Notes: a model not told the origin generated them from the letters alone. 64,000 nucleotides of DNA from an uncultured Draconibacterium sp. (GCF_913063105.1 NZ_CAJXYQ010000003.1:1-64000), one strand, 5' to 3'. Shown: positions 33,548-43,103, counted from the stretch's first letter. Program-made: numbers and translations.

Positions 33548-34447
33548 ATGAATAATCTTCCAAATTTTCTGGTTGTAGGAGCTTCAAAAAGTGGAACTTC
33601 TTCGCTTTATCATTATTTAAACCAGCATCCCAATATTTTTCTTTCGAAAATACAGAAAGAGGGAAGATACTTTTCGCAAATGAAAGGAGGCTACCGTGGG
33701 CCTGGCGATGAACGAATTGATGATTCTATTCATCGAACTTTGGAAGATTACAGCAAACTTTTTGCTGCTGTTAAAGCAGAAAAAGCCATTGGCGATATTT
33801 CTCCGGAAATGCTCTATTTTTACGAAAAAGGTATACCAAAAATAAAAGCAGAACTGGGCGAAAAGGTTAAAATCATTATCATATTGCGTTCGCCTATCGA
33901 GCGGGCATTTTCCGCTTACTTGCATTTCAAACGTGATAAACGCGAAGAACGAACGTTTGAAGAAGGTTTGCAATTGGAAGAGGAGCGTTTGAAAAACGAC
34001 TGGATTTGGGCCTGGCAATATAAAAACTCGGGATTGTACTATAAACAAGTGAAGTCGTACATCGATAATTTTAAGGAAGTTAAAGTTATTCTGTTCGATG
34101 ATTTTAAAAATAATCCGGATACTGTTTTAGCAGAGATTGCTGAATTTTTGGAGGTAGAATCCGAATTCAAATTCGATACTAGTTATAAGTATAACGTATC
34201 GGGAGCTCCTAAAAACCAGCTGATTTATGAACTTGAGAATTCCAGGAAACTAATTGTTTTTCTGAAACGTTTTGTGCCACAATCATTGGTAAAATTTGTT
34301 CGAAACAGGTTTACCGGAGAGAAACAAATGGTTAAGCCCGAAATGGATAAGAATACCAAAGCAGCACTGATCGATTTTTTCAGGGCAGATATTTTGAAAT
34401 TACAGCAACTGATTGGTAAAGATCTGTCGCACTGGCTTGACGGTTAA
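33548..34447 (+). CDS. Sulfotransferase-family protein
   Basis: A cytoplasmic PAPS-dependent sulfotransferase of 299 residues. The 5'-phosphosulfate loop is GASKSGTSSLYHYL at 11-24, with the Lys-Ser-Gly-Thr core, and the 3'-phosphate motif is ILRSPIERAFSAYLHFKR near 113-130. The pattern is of the carbohydrate/heparan type rather than the small-molecule type, so it probably sulfates a surface polysaccharide. It converges on a minus-strand operon of two polysaccharide deacetylase-like genes and a FemAB-like gene; its stop codon shares bases with the stop of the nearest one. The joint function is inference. Confidence 0.83.
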   Translation: MNNLPNFLVVGASKSGTSSLYHYLNQHPNIFLSKIQKEGRYFSQMKGGYRGPGDERIDDSIHRTLEDYSKLFAAVKAEKAIGDISPEMLYFYEKGIPKIKAELGEKVKIIIILRSPIERAFSAYLHFKRDKREERTFEEGLQLEEERLKNDWIWAWQYKNSGLYYKQVKSYIDNFKEVKVILFDDFKNNPDTVLAEIAEFLEVESEFKFDTSYKYNVSGAPKNQLIYELENSRKLIVFLKRFVPQSLVKFVRNRFTGEKQMVKPEMDKNTKAALIDFFRADILKLQQLIGKDLSHWLDG

Positions 34448-35415
34448 GGGTGTTTTACCGTGGCTTTCCCCAATATTTTTCGCAGTTTAAAGTACACAAA
34501 TTCAGCTTTAATATTCAATTGAAAATTGGCACTGTGTTCGGCCGGATACCTTTGAAAATGTCCGTCAATCTGGTCGTATTTTACGCCTGCAGTCCCAAAA
34601 CTCAGGTCGCAAATTCCTTCGTTATGAATGCGTTTTATTAGTGACGAAGAAACACCATCGTCGGTGTAAGGAAATGCAAAGGCTTTAACAGCTTGATTAC
34701 TATTTATCTCCACCCATTTCATACTTTTTTTAATGTGTTTAAGCTGCTTCTTTTCGGGTATTTTCCAAAATTCGGGGTGTTTGTGGCTATGTCCGCCAAT
34801 AGTAAATCCTTGTGCTGCAAGGTGTTTTATTTGCCCGGTACTCATGTATGGCTGTGTTTCTTTCAAAAACGCATTAAAATCGAGTTCAAGCAGTTCGGCA
34901 GCATGGTCTAAAATGGCTCGGTCGGCGAATGAGGTTTGCAGAATATTGTTGCGCGCAATACCATTGTTTCTCAGGTATTCATCTACCTCACGGTCAGGAT
35001 GAGTATGCATTTCGCTGAGAAGTAAACTGGCTTTGTAACGATGAAAAAGCGCTTTGTTGTCAACAAAGCCACTATTAATAAAAAATGTTGCAGGAATTCC
35101 TTTTTGTAACAAAATAGGTGCAATTATTTCGGCACATTCTTTCAATCCATCATCAAAAGTTAAATGAAAAGTGCCAGGAGCAGGTTTGTTCTGCAGTTGG
35201 CTTAGTGTTACCGGTTTGAAATGACGAAGGTAAAAGTCGAGTTCTTTTTTAAATTGTTGCTCATCAATTACCGGGTAGTTTAATAAGTAGGGTAATCTAT
35301 TATTGCTGACAACGTGATAAAAAGGGAGAAAAACAGGCGCCTTTGTTTTCAGTAGTTTATGTGTTGGAAACAGTGGACTTGCAATTTTGCTGGCAAAACG
35401 TAATAAGTTTCTCAT
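34444..35415 (-). CDS. Polysaccharide deacetylase (CE4/NodB fold)
   Basis: A protein of 323 residues from the ATG at 35415 (a TTG two codons upstream directly after the previous stop is also possible). The CE4 metal motifs are present: TFDDG at 86-90 and HSHKHP at 209-214 (His-x-x-x-His type). The usual AFPY segment is near 238-241 (KAFAFPY). This gives a deacetylase of N-acetyl groups on a glycan. An N-terminal basic, hydrophobic stretch may anchor it to the membrane. It is the last gene of a four-gene minus-strand run; the start lies 6 bases after the FemAB-like stop. Confidence 0.83.
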   Translation of the reverse strand: MRNLLRFASKIASPLFPTHKLLKTKAPVFLPFYHVVSNNRLPYLLNYPVIDEQQFKKELDFYLRHFKPVTLSQLQNKPAPGTFHLTFDDGLKECAEIIAPILLQKGIPATFFINSGFVDNKALFHRYKASLLLSEMHTHPDREVDEYLRNNGIARNNILQTSFADRAILDHAAELLELDFNAFLKETQPYMSTGQIKHLAAQGFTIGGHSHKHPEFWKIPEKKQLKHIKKSMKWVEINSNQAVKAFAFPYTDDGVSSSLIKRIHNEGICDLSFGTAGVKYDQIDGHFQRYPAEHSANFQLNIKAEFVYFKLRKILGKATVKHP

Positions 35416-35421
35416 GGCCAA

Positions 35422-36339
35422 TTATTTTTTTAACCATTTTAAGGGCCCGGGCAGGCGGTTAAACTTCAGCTGAAAATAACGTTCAGGCCTTGCTCCAAAA
35501 CCACTGAAAAAACGTGCAACACCCGGGATCATTGAACCTTCAAAATCAAGAAACAGGTTTTTACCGGAATTGTCTTCTATAAAACGGTTAAGTAGGTAGT
35601 ACATAGCTCTCAACTCTTTGCCGGTATCGTTTGTGGCTGCATTAAAGTATATAATTCGGTTTTTCCATCTGCAAAAATACACAGCGGCACACAGCTCGTT
35701 CGCAGTTGTGTATACGCCATAAACCTTCCCAAATCCTTTGTACTCGCCAAAGGCAATTAAACTTTTTAATTTTTCGATAGCGTCGTTAGCTGTGCCCGGT
35801 GGCAGGTTCTTTGTTTTAAACGCGAGGTATTCTTCCAAGCGAATGCCTTCAATTATATTTAAATCGTTTCGTTGTGATTTGCTGATATTTCGTTTTGTAT
35901 GCTTTGAATAGCCCCCAATAATGGCTTTAAAATCTTGATTAAGCGGTAAGAGGTAGTTGTAGCGTTCAGTACAAGCGACCTGCTCATCTTCAATCGGCAT
36001 GTTTTGGGAGTTGAACTGAACATCGGAATACCAAAAATGTTGCTGCACTTTATCAATAAAAACCTTGTGTAATGTTGCCGAGGGAGCCGGGAAAATACCA
36101 AGTTGTTGCGAGTAAATGGGTTGATAAAGGTAACGAATGCCCAATTTTTTTCGGTATGGAAGTGGCATTACATATTCGTAATCACCATAAACCAGTGCAT
36201 CCCAAACTATTGCTGTTCGGTCGAGATGCCAGTCGTAGGCATAAATTCGGCAGTTTTGTGCTCTATCAATACAGGCATTCCATTTCGCCGAATCGATATT
36301 TTTATGTTTTATGTATTTAATTTTTGGTGCTTTACTCAT
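35422..36339 (-). CDS. FemAB/GNAT-type acyltransferase, surface-polymer related
   Basis: A protein of 305 residues with a FemABX-like GNAT fold. The central segment GGYSKHTKRNISKSQRND near 143-160 and the later AVYFCRWKNRIIYFNAATND with RAMYYLLNRFIED are the kind seen in FemAB-related proteins. These transfer amino-acyl or acyl groups to cell-surface polymers. A role in modifying the same glycan as the neighbouring deacetylases is inferred from operon position, not shown. It lies 13 bases after the DUF7033-like gene. Confidence 0.72.
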   Translation of the reverse strand: MSKAPKIKYIKHKNIDSAKWNACIDRAQNCRIYAYDWHLDRTAIVWDALVYGDYEYVMPLPYRKKLGIRYLYQPIYSQQLGIFPAPSATLHKVFIDKVQQHFWYSDVQFNSQNMPIEDEQVACTERYNYLLPLNQDFKAIIGGYSKHTKRNISKSQRNDLNIIEGIRLEEYLAFKTKNLPPGTANDAIEKLKSLIAFGEYKGFGKVYGVYTTANELCAAVYFCRWKNRIIYFNAATNDTGKELRAMYYLLNRFIEDNSGKNLFLDFEGSMIPGVARFFSGFGARPERYFQLKFNRLPGPLKWLKK

Positions 36340-36352
36340 TCAAAAAATCGGG

Positions 36353-37675
36353 CTATTTGTTTGCCCATTCAAATCCCAGTTTGTTCATCTTTTCAAACAC
36401 TTCACGATAACCTTCCCAGTTGTCCTGGTTGTTAACGGTTTCGTTGTGCCAGATGCTTACAAATGTACCACCAACATTTTTAACTTCCAGCATAATCTTT
36501 TTTATTTCTTCAAAAGCTTTTTCGGGCGAGAGTTGCAGGTAATATCTCAGGGTGCCGTCCATTACCTGAAACGGAACAATTTTTAAGTTGGTTACTGTTT
36601 CGTGTTTTAGGTCGTAAAAACAATACGGTGTACAAATTCCTGCCCGAAATCCTGTTTGGCCTGAATAGCCCAGCGTGTAATCTTCTTCGACACCTGCTTT
36701 TATTAAACGGTTGTATGTTTTCGGAAATTTCAATCGTAAGTAGTGCTGGCGGCTTTTGGATATACTTTTGCCAATAATTTCTTCAAGGCGTTGTTTTTCC
36801 AATCGAACTTTCTTTTTGCCTTTTTTCTTGCTGCTGCCAAACGAGGGGTGAATACCAACATCATATTTCCGGGCTGTCTTTTTTATTAGTTCGCGATAGT
36901 CTCTGTTGGTATGGGCAATATTTTTATCGAATCTACCATAGTCTCCCAGTAGAAAGAAAAATTTTGCTTTGTCCTCGTTCCCGGAAAAAACCGAGTCGAG
37001 ATAATCGTAGGTGTCGAACGGATCAGCCTCTTTTCTCCGCAATACGCGTCGGCGTTTTCTGAATTCTTTGCAATTGCCTTTTAGCAGTGCTTTAACCCAG
37101 GCACCTGTTGTTCGAAAAAAGCCTTTGTTTTGATAGGCGTAGGCATTGTCTACATCAATGGTAGAAATAAATTCAAATTTTGATTCGGTATACTCAAACG
37201 ATGGGTATTTTGTTTTTAACAGCTGAGCTAATAGTTTGGCCCAAATATTTACCACTGGTTTTTGCAGCAGTTGGTATTTGCTTAAAATACTTTGTTGGAA
37301 TGGGAAACGCCCCAGTTTGTCGCGTTGCGTGTTAACGTACTCTTCGTGCCGGCTTACCAAAAAAAACGAAGCAGCAAATGGATCGAATGGTAGATCGGAG
37401 TCTTTTGAGCTTTCGCAAAAATATTTTTGCCCTTCATACCAAACCGGATTTATAGTTGGGTTAATTAATGCCTTTTGGAAAATAAGTTTGTGCGGCTTGA
37501 TATAAAATTCATCGCCAAATTTCTCGTGCGAATAGTTGATTTTTGGTAAGTCCGACTTTCGAAACTCATTTGAATTTTGGGTAAAGGCAATTTCAGTTTG
37601 TAAAATGTTGCTGAAAATCAGCTTCCCGATATATTCTATTCGCGGGTTAATTTCGTCGGAATAAAAAAGTACCAT
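36353..37675 (-). CDS. Polysaccharide deacetylase-like protein (DUF7033-type)
   Basis: A protein of 440 residues. The N-terminal half is of the DUF7033 kind found before deacetylase domains in Bacteroidota. The C-terminal half has the outline of a NodB fold: DVDN at 174-177 replaces the usual TFDDG, KYDVGIHPSFGSS follows around 283-295, and SIWHNE stands near the end. The usual catalytic His pattern is altered, so enzymatic activity is uncertain. It starts 14 bases after radC and is followed by the FemAB-like gene, so all appear to be on one transcript. Confidence 0.78.
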   Translation of the reverse strand: MVLFYSDEINPRIEYIGKLIFSNILQTEIAFTQNSNEFRKSDLPKINYSHEKFGDEFYIKPHKLIFQKALINPTINPVWYEGQKYFCESSKDSDLPFDPFAASFFLVSRHEEYVNTQRDKLGRFPFQQSILSKYQLLQKPVVNIWAKLLAQLLKTKYPSFEYTESKFEFISTIDVDNAYAYQNKGFFRTTGAWVKALLKGNCKEFRKRRRVLRRKEADPFDTYDYLDSVFSGNEDKAKFFFLLGDYGRFDKNIAHTNRDYRELIKKTARKYDVGIHPSFGSSKKKGKKKVRLEKQRLEEIIGKSISKSRQHYLRLKFPKTYNRLIKAGVEEDYTLGYSGQTGFRAGICTPYCFYDLKHETVTNLKIVPFQVMDGTLRYYLQLSPEKAFEEIKKIMLEVKNVGGTFVSIWHNETVNNQDNWEGYREVFEKMNKLGFEWANK

Positions 37676-37689
37676 TATCGTTCGAATTT

Positions 37690-38388
37690 TTAGATTAACA
37701 TACCTTCGTCGGCTAAACTTAAGTAGCTGTTTTGCCCGATTATGATATGATCGAGCACTGTGATGTCCATAATTTCAGCCGCATTTTTTATTTTACTGGT
37801 TATTTTAAGATCGGCATCAGATGCCTGCAGAGTTCCTGATGGATGATTGTGGCAGAGGATAAGAGCACTGGCCATTCGGTCAAGGGCATTTTTTAGTATC
37901 AGGCGAACATCAATAACAGTTCCTGAAATTCCGCCCTGGCTTACCATAAACGAATCGATGATGCGGTTGCCCCGGTTTAACAGCAGGATCCAAAATTCTT
38001 CATGGTTTAAATCGGACAAAAGTGGCTTAAAGTATTCTGCTGCATCGCTACTTCCGCTAATTTGTTTTTTATGAAAAACATCAGCTTCTTTCCTGCGTTT
38101 CCCCAGTTCAAGTGCTGCTGCAATAGTAACTGCTTTGGCATCGCCAATGCCATTAAAATTTTTAAAAAATTCTATGTTTTTTCGGCCAAGTTCGTTCAGG
38201 TTATTTTCAACAGCAGCCAAAATACGTCGCGAGAGCTCAACGGCAGTTTCCTCAAGATTACCCGAGCCAATCAGTAGGGCTATCAGCTCCGCATCAGTCA
38301 ACGACCGTGCTCCTTTAGCAAGTAGCTTTTCACGTGGCCGGTCTTCAGCCGCCCAGTCTTTAATGTTGAGTTTCTTGTATTCTCCCAT
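37690..38388 (-). CDS. radC: RadC-family JAB-domain protein
   Basis: A protein of 232 residues. The N-terminal helix-hairpin-helix part (about 10-95, with IEFFKNFNGIGDAKAV) and the C-terminal JAMM metalloprotease-like part with LCHNHPSG near 174-181 and Asp further on (TLQASDAD) are the normal RadC arrangement; the HxHxxxG and Asp residues of the JAMM site are intact. Despite the name, a role in DNA repair is not well supported for the family. It begins a minus-strand run whose next genes are surface-glycan genes, so it may be co-transcribed with them. Confidence 0.9.
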   Translation of the reverse strand: MGEYKKLNIKDWAAEDRPREKLLAKGARSLTDAELIALLIGSGNLEETAVELSRRILAAVENNLNELGRKNIEFFKNFNGIGDAKAVTIAAALELGKRRKEADVFHKKQISGSSDAAEYFKPLLSDLNHEEFWILLLNRGNRIIDSFMVSQGGISGTVIDVRLILKNALDRMASALILCHNHPSGTLQASDADLKITSKIKNAAEIMDITVLDHIIIGQNSYLSLADEGMLI

Positions 38389-38477
38389 TTTTATCGGGTT
38401 CTTTTCTAAAATTAATCATAATTACCGATATCGGAAATATGAATCCAATAGTTAAAGAACATACAGGAGTATATATA

Positions 38478-38509
38478 ACAAAAAAACCTCCCCGAAACTC
38501 GGAGAGGTT
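38478..38509 (-). terminator. Terminator of rpsT
   Basis: On the minus strand AACCTCTCCGA and TCGGGGAGGTT form an 11-bp stem with one G-T pair, followed by seven T. It lies 27 bases after the rpsT stop. Confidence 0.9.
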
Positions 38510-38535
38510 ATGCTATATCTTTGAAGCTTTTCTTC

Positions 38536-38787
38536 TTACAATGAACTAACCTGAGAGGCTAATTTAGATTTTAAGTTGGCTGCTTTATTTTTATGAATGA
38601 TATTGCGTTTTGCTAATTTATCAATCATTGCTACAACCGAAGGATACATTTTTTCTGCCTCGGCTTTATCGGTAGCGTTACGTAAAGCTTTAATCGCGTT
38701 ACGAGTAGTTTTTGCGTAGTACTTGTTGTGTACTCTTTTCTTCTCGTCTTGACGAATTCTTTTTAATGCTGACTTATGATGTGCCAT
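38536..38787 (-). CDS. rpsT: 30S ribosomal protein bS20
   Basis: Binds 16S rRNA at the bottom of the 30S subunit. The 83-residue product has the family length and the basic N-terminus [18 protein letters not shown], the helical middle, and [18 protein letters not shown] at the end, which is the bS20 C-terminal motif. It lies 30 bases after tRNA-Glu on the same strand and most likely is transcribed with it from the promoter at 38921-38951; a terminator closes the unit. Confidence 0.95.
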   Translation of the reverse strand: MAHHKSALKRIRQDEKKRVHNKYYAKTTRNAIKALRNATDKAEAEKMYPSVVAMIDKLAKRNIIHKNKAANLKSKLASQVSSL

Positions 38788-38817
38788 TTTCTCGTTTCTC
38801 TCTTTTTAAAAAATTAG

Positions 38818-38889
38818 TAGCCCGTAGGGGATTCGAACCCCTGCTACCAGGATGAAAACCTGGCGTCCTAACCCCTAGACGAACGGGCC
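38818..38889 (-). tRNA. tRNA-Glu (anticodon TTC)
   Basis: The 72-base sequence folds into the cloverleaf: acceptor GGCCCGT with ACGGGCT and discriminator A; anticodon stem CCAGG / CCTGG with the 7-base loop TTTTCAT, so the anticodon is TTC; T arm GGGG TTCGAAT CCCC. CCA is not encoded. It is upstream of rpsT, in the same direction. Confidence 0.96.
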
Positions 38890-38920
38890 TTCCTATTTAA
38901 CTCCCTTAATTTTGGGACTG

Positions 38921-38951
38921 CAAAAATACTGCATTTTTGTAATCAACCAAA
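38921..38951 (-). promoter_or_regulatory. Consensus promoter of the tRNA-Glu-rpsT unit
   Basis: On the minus strand TTTG (38948-38951) and TATTTTTG (38921-38928) are exactly 19 bases apart. Transcription should start near 38914, about 25 bases before the tRNA 5' end. Confidence 0.8.
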
Positions 38952-39088
38952 TTTTTTCAGGATTTTTTCTCAGCTAAAATACGTTTTCTATTCGTTTATA
39001 GTGCCGTTTTTATTTTAGCGCTGCAAAGGAAAGAAAGATTTTTTAAACTGCAAATAAAAAATGAAAAAAAAGTTAGAAAATAATCTTT

Positions 39089-39811
39089 TTAGCGTAATTC
39101 AAAGTTTTGGCCCAGGTATACCCGGCGTACATCTTCGTCGGCAGCCAACTCGTCGGCGGTGCCTGCTTTTAAAATGTTTCCTTCAAACAGCAAATAAGAT
39201 CTGTCGGTAATTCGTAGTGTTTCGTGTACATTATGGTCGGTTATTAAAACACCAATATTTTTTTCTTTAAGTTGCATTACAATTTGCTGAATGTCTTCAA
39301 CAGCAATAGGATCTACTCCGGCAAAAGGTTCATCAAGCAAAATAAATTTTGGATCGATGGCCAGTGCGCGTGCAATTTCTGTACGGCGCCGTTCACCTCC
39401 CGATAGTTGGATGCCTTTACTCTTGCGAATATGACCTAAGCTAAATTCTTCAATGAGAGTTTCCAGTTTTTCTTTCTGATACTCCTTTGAGTAATTGGTC
39501 ATTTCAAGCACGGCTTTAATATTGTCTTCAATGCTTAGTTTTCTAAATACAGAAGCTTCCTGTGCCAAATACCCGATACCTTTTTTTGCACGCTTATAAA
39601 CGGGCAAATTGGTTATTTCTTCACTGTCAAGATAAATGTTTCCGGCAAAAGGCTGGATAAGTCCAACGATCATATAAAACGAGGTTGTTTTTCCTGCCCC
39701 GTTTGGTCCGAGTAAACCAACAATTTCTCCTTGTTTAACTTCAAAACTTACACCTTTTACAACGGTTCGTTTACGGTATTTTTTTACAATATTTTCTGCT
39801 CGAAGAATCAT
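39089..39811 (-). CDS. lptB: LPS export ABC transporter ATP-binding protein LptB
   Basis: The ATPase of the LptB2FG transporter that extracts LPS from the inner membrane for the Lpt bridge. The 240-residue product has Walker [10 protein letters not shown] at 35-43, the LptB-type Q-loop [12 protein letters not shown] (81-92), the signature LSGGERRR at 136-143, and Walker [14 protein letters not shown] (156-168). [12 protein letters not shown] is a good LptB mark. The other Lpt genes are not in this window. It lies 32 bases downstream of tatC and is probably on the same transcript. Confidence 0.93.
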   Translation of the reverse strand: MILRAENIVKKYRKRTVVKGVSFEVKQGEIVGLLGPNGAGKTTSFYMIVGLIQPFAGNIYLDSEEITNLPVYKRAKKGIGYLAQEASVFRKLSIEDNIKAVLEMTNYSKEYQKEKLETLIEEFSLGHIRKSKGIQLSGGERRRTEIARALAIDPKFILLDEPFAGVDPIAVEDIQQIVMQLKEKNIGVLITDHNVHETLRITDRSYLLFEGNILKAGTADELAADEDVRRVYLGQNFELR

Positions 39812-39843
39812 AGTGGATCAAATAACGTCAATTTTTAACTGAT

Positions 39844-40692
39844 TTACATGGCTTCCATGGCTTTTTCACGTTTTTTAACCACGCTCCGCGAAATAAAAAT
39901 GCCAATCTCATATAAAAATACCAGAGGGAAACATACCATTACCTGGCTAAAAATATCGGGTGGGGTAATAATTGCCGATAACAGCAACATTATTACGTAA
40001 GAATGTCGACGGTAGGTTTTCATAAATTGCGGGGTAAGCAAACCAACTTTGCTTAAAAAGTACGAAAATATGGGAATCAGAAAAACTACCCCCGCAGCAA
40101 GCGAAATGGAGGTGACCGAGCCGATGTACGAACGAAGATTAATAGTATTTTCAACTTCGCTGCTAACTTGGTAGGTTCCTAAAAAATGGATGGATAAAGG
40201 AACGATTAGAAAATAGCCAAACAGTACACCCATTAAAAAAAGTATTGATGTAAAAAATACAGCTCCACCGGCATGTTTGCGTTCGTTTTCATACAAAGCG
40301 GGTTTTATAAAGCGCCAGAACTCGTAAAAAACAACGGGCGAAGCCATAATAAAACCGGCAATAATTGATACCATTATATGTGTAGAAAACTGACCGGCTA
40401 TTTTAATACTTTGCATTTTTAGCGGCACCTGGTTAATTTTTACGGCCTCTGATCCAACCAGGTCGCCCAGTTTCGCAAACATGCGGTTGGTCCAAAAGTC
40501 GGGCATGCGTGGGGCCAGTATAACCACATCAAAAATAAATGTTTTTAAAATAAATGCAGCAATGGCAAAAATAAGTATGGCAGCCGACGATCGGATAATG
40601 TGCCAACGAAGTACCTCGAGGTGTTCAAGAAACGACATCTCGCTGGTTTTGCCTTTTTCTCCCTGTTTTTTAGTGCTATGTTCTTCGCTCAT
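39844..40692 (-). CDS. tatC: Sec-independent protein translocase subunit TatC
   Basis: The membrane receptor of the twin-arginine pathway, which recognises the RR signal together with TatB/TatA. The 282-residue product has six helices, the N-terminal SFLEHLEVLRWHIIRS (20-35) that includes the conserved Glu-x-x-x-Arg motif, and FYEFWRFIKPALYENERKH near 123-141 in the first cytoplasmic loop, the strongest TatC signature; LLSAIITPPDIFSQ is in the region before helix 5. A TACATTTG box at 40720-40727 lies 28 bases upstream. tatA is at 27826. Confidence 0.94.
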   Translation of the reverse strand: MSEEHSTKKQGEKGKTSEMSFLEHLEVLRWHIIRSSAAILIFAIAAFILKTFIFDVVILAPRMPDFWTNRMFAKLGDLVGSEAVKINQVPLKMQSIKIAGQFSTHIMVSIIAGFIMASPVVFYEFWRFIKPALYENERKHAGGAVFFTSILFLMGVLFGYFLIVPLSIHFLGTYQVSSEVENTINLRSYIGSVTSISLAAGVVFLIPIFSYFLSKVGLLTPQFMKTYRRHSYVIMLLLSAIITPPDIFSQVMVCFPLVFLYEIGIFISRSVVKKREKAMEAM

Positions 40693-40719
40693 GAATTCTG
40701 GTTTTCAAAAAAAACTTCA

Positions 40720-40748
40720 CAAATGTAAATGAATTTTTTCATCTGAAA
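40720..40748 (-). promoter_or_regulatory. Probable promoter of tatC-lptB
   Basis: Minus-strand TACATTTG (40720-40727) fits TAnnTTTG; TTTC (40745-40748) lies 17 bases upstream in the -33 position. Confidence 0.55.
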
Positions 40749-40916
40749 TCACTATAATTCCGATATACTGTTTTGCTTCTTCTTTTCAAGCATAAATTAA
40801 TCTTTATCACAAACCTTAAATTTTAACAATAAAAAATATTAAAAGCTATTGCCATTTTACTTACTTTTAATAATTTAGAATTTGCTTAAGGCTACAGATA
40901 TGGGGAGAGTGATTAT

Positions 40917-43103
40917 ATGAGTAAAAAAGTTGTATTAGCAGAAAAGCTGCAGCACTTTTTTGGTTTCGACCGTTTTAAAGGGCAGCAGGAAGAGGCAATT
41001 GAAAGTGTTCTTGGAGGAAATAATACTTTTGTGTTGATGCCAACCGGGGGAGGAAAATCGTTGATTTATCAGTTGCCCGCTTTAATTTTAGAGGGAACGG
41101 CAATTGTTATTTCACCCTTAATTGCTTTGATGAAAAATCAGGTAGATTCCATCAGAGGAACCCATGCAGAAGATAGTGTGGCGCATTTTTTAAATTCATC
41201 CTTGTCGAAAGCGGCAATAACACAGGTGAAAGAAGATGTGTTGGCTGGAAAGACCAAATTATTGTACGTAGCACCCGAGTCTTTGACAAAAGAAGAGAAT
41301 ATTGATTTTCTTAAACAAATCAAGATATCATTTTACGCCATTGATGAGGCTCATTGTATTTCGGAATGGGGACACGATTTCAGACCCGAATACCGCCGGA
41401 TAAAACCTATTGTTGAAGAAATAGGCAAATCGCCAATTGTTGCTTTAACGGCTACAGCTACAGCAAAGGTTCAGCATGATATTCAGAAAAACCTGGGTAT
41501 TCTTGATGCAAAAGTATTTAAGGCCTCGTTTAACCGCGAAAATTTATATTACGAAGTACGACCGAAGGTTAAAACCGAAACGCAAATCATTAAGTTTATT
41601 AAACAAAATGAAGGTAAATCGGGAATTATCTACTGCTTGAGCCGCAAGAAAGTTGAAGAACTGGCTGAAACCCTGCAGGTAAATGGCATAAAAGCACTGG
41701 CATACCATGCCGGAATGGATGCAGCCACCCGTTCGGGTAACCAGGATAAATTTTTGATGGAAGAGGTTGATGTAATAGTTGCAACAATTGCTTTTGGGAT
41801 GGGAATTGATAAACCCGATGTACGTTTTGTAATTCATTACGATATTCCGAAAAGCCTGGAGGGATATTACCAGGAAACAGGACGTGCCGGAAGAGATGGA
41901 GGCGAAGGGCAATGCATAACTTTCTATAGTTATAAAGACATTCAGAAACTTGAAAAATTTATGCACGGCAAACCTGTTGCCGAACAGGAAATAGGAAAAC
42001 AATTGTTGCTCGATACTGTTTCGTATGCCGAATCGGCTATATGTCGGCGCATTATTCTTTTGCACTATTTTGGTGAGAAATACCAACCCACAAATTGTGG
42101 GAACTGCGACAACTGTTTAAACCCTAAAGAGCAGATTGAGGCTAAAAATGAGATAGTAACAGCACTAAAAGCTATTCTTGAAGTTAACGAGAAATACAAA
42201 GGCGACCATATTGCAAATATTTTAATTGGTAACAGTACAGCGGCTGTGAAATCGTTTAAACATTACACCTTGAAATCGTTTGGTACCGGAAAAGAACACG
42301 ATGAGCGATTCTGGAATGCTGTATTCCGTCAGTCGATGGTTGCCGGAATAATAAATAAGGATATTGAAAATTATGGTTTACTGAAAGTGACACCAAAAGG
42401 GCATGAGTTTTTGGCAAAACCACATAGTTTTATGCTGGTTAAAAACCACGAGTACGAAGAAGAGGATGATTCGGGAAACTCAGGGGGAGCCCCATCGGGA
42501 GGTGCAAGCGGCGATCCGCAGCTGTTTTCAATGTTAAAAGACCTGCGCAAGAAAATGGCAAAAAAACACAATTTGCCACCTTTTGTACTATTTCAGGATC
42601 CCTCGTTGGCCGACATGTCGATACAATACCCTGTAAATATTGAAGAGTTGCAGAATATTCAAGGGGTTGGACAAGGAAAAGCACGGCGTTATGGAAAAGA
42701 ATTTGTGGCGCTAATAAAATCGTATGTTGAAGAAAACGAGATTGAGCGCCCGGAAGACCTGGTAGTGCGCACGGTGGCCAATAAGTCGAAAATGAAGGTG
42801 TTTATCATTCAAAGTGTTGACAGAAAGTTATCGTTTGAAGACATTGCCGACTCGAAAGGAATTGAGGTGAGTGACGTAATTAGCGAGGTCGAAGCAATAG
42901 TAAATTCTGGTACAAAATTAAATATTGACTACTACATTGATGATGTGCTTGATGAAGATCATCAGGAAGAAATTTTCGATTATTTTCGCGAAGCAGAAAC
43001 TGATTCAGTTCAAGAAGCTTTAGACGAGTTGGGCGAGGATGAATACTCGGAAGATGATATTCGCCTGATGCGCGTGAAATTCTTCTCCGATATGGGGAAC
43101 TAA
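40917..43103 (+). CDS. recQ: ATP-dependent DNA helicase RecQ
   Basis: A 3'-5' DNA helicase of 728 residues acting in recombination and fork repair. Motif I is MPTGGGKS at 41-48, motif II DEAH at 143-146, followed by the RecQ-specific ISEWGHDFRPEY; the helicase C-domain carries AYHAGMD and the QETGRAGRDG motif. The zinc site is CRR-x-n-CGNCDNC near 378-401. An HRDC domain (about 560-620, NIEELQNIQGVGQGKARRYG) and an acidic C-terminal extension with a winged-helix-like part follow. The domain set is complete. A downstream gene, ahcY, has its own promoter box. Confidence 0.94.
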   Translation: MSKKVVLAEKLQHFFGFDRFKGQQEEAIESVLGGNNTFVLMPTGGGKSLIYQLPALILEGTAIVISPLIALMKNQVDSIRGTHAEDSVAHFLNSSLSKAAITQVKEDVLAGKTKLLYVAPESLTKEENIDFLKQIKISFYAIDEAHCISEWGHDFRPEYRRIKPIVEEIGKSPIVALTATATAKVQHDIQKNLGILDAKVFKASFNRENLYYEVRPKVKTETQIIKFIKQNEGKSGIIYCLSRKKVEELAETLQVNGIKALAYHAGMDAATRSGNQDKFLMEEVDVIVATIAFGMGIDKPDVRFVIHYDIPKSLEGYYQETGRAGRDGGEGQCITFYSYKDIQKLEKFMHGKPVAEQEIGKQLLLDTVSYAESAICRRIILLHYFGEKYQPTNCGNCDNCLNPKEQIEAKNEIVTALKAILEVNEKYKGDHIANILIGNSTAAVKSFKHYTLKSFGTGKEHDERFWNAVFRQSMVAGIINKDIENYGLLKVTPKGHEFLAKPHSFMLVKNHEYEEEDDSGNSGGAPSGGASGDPQLFSMLKDLRKKMAKKHNLPPFVLFQDPSLADMSIQYPVNIEELQNIQGVGQGKARRYGKEFVALIKSYVEENEIERPEDLVVRTVANKSKMKVFIIQSVDRKLSFEDIADSKGIEVSDVISEVEAIVNSGTKLNIDYYIDDVLDEDHQEEIFDYFREAETDSVQEALDELGEDEYSEDDIRLMRVKFFSDMGN

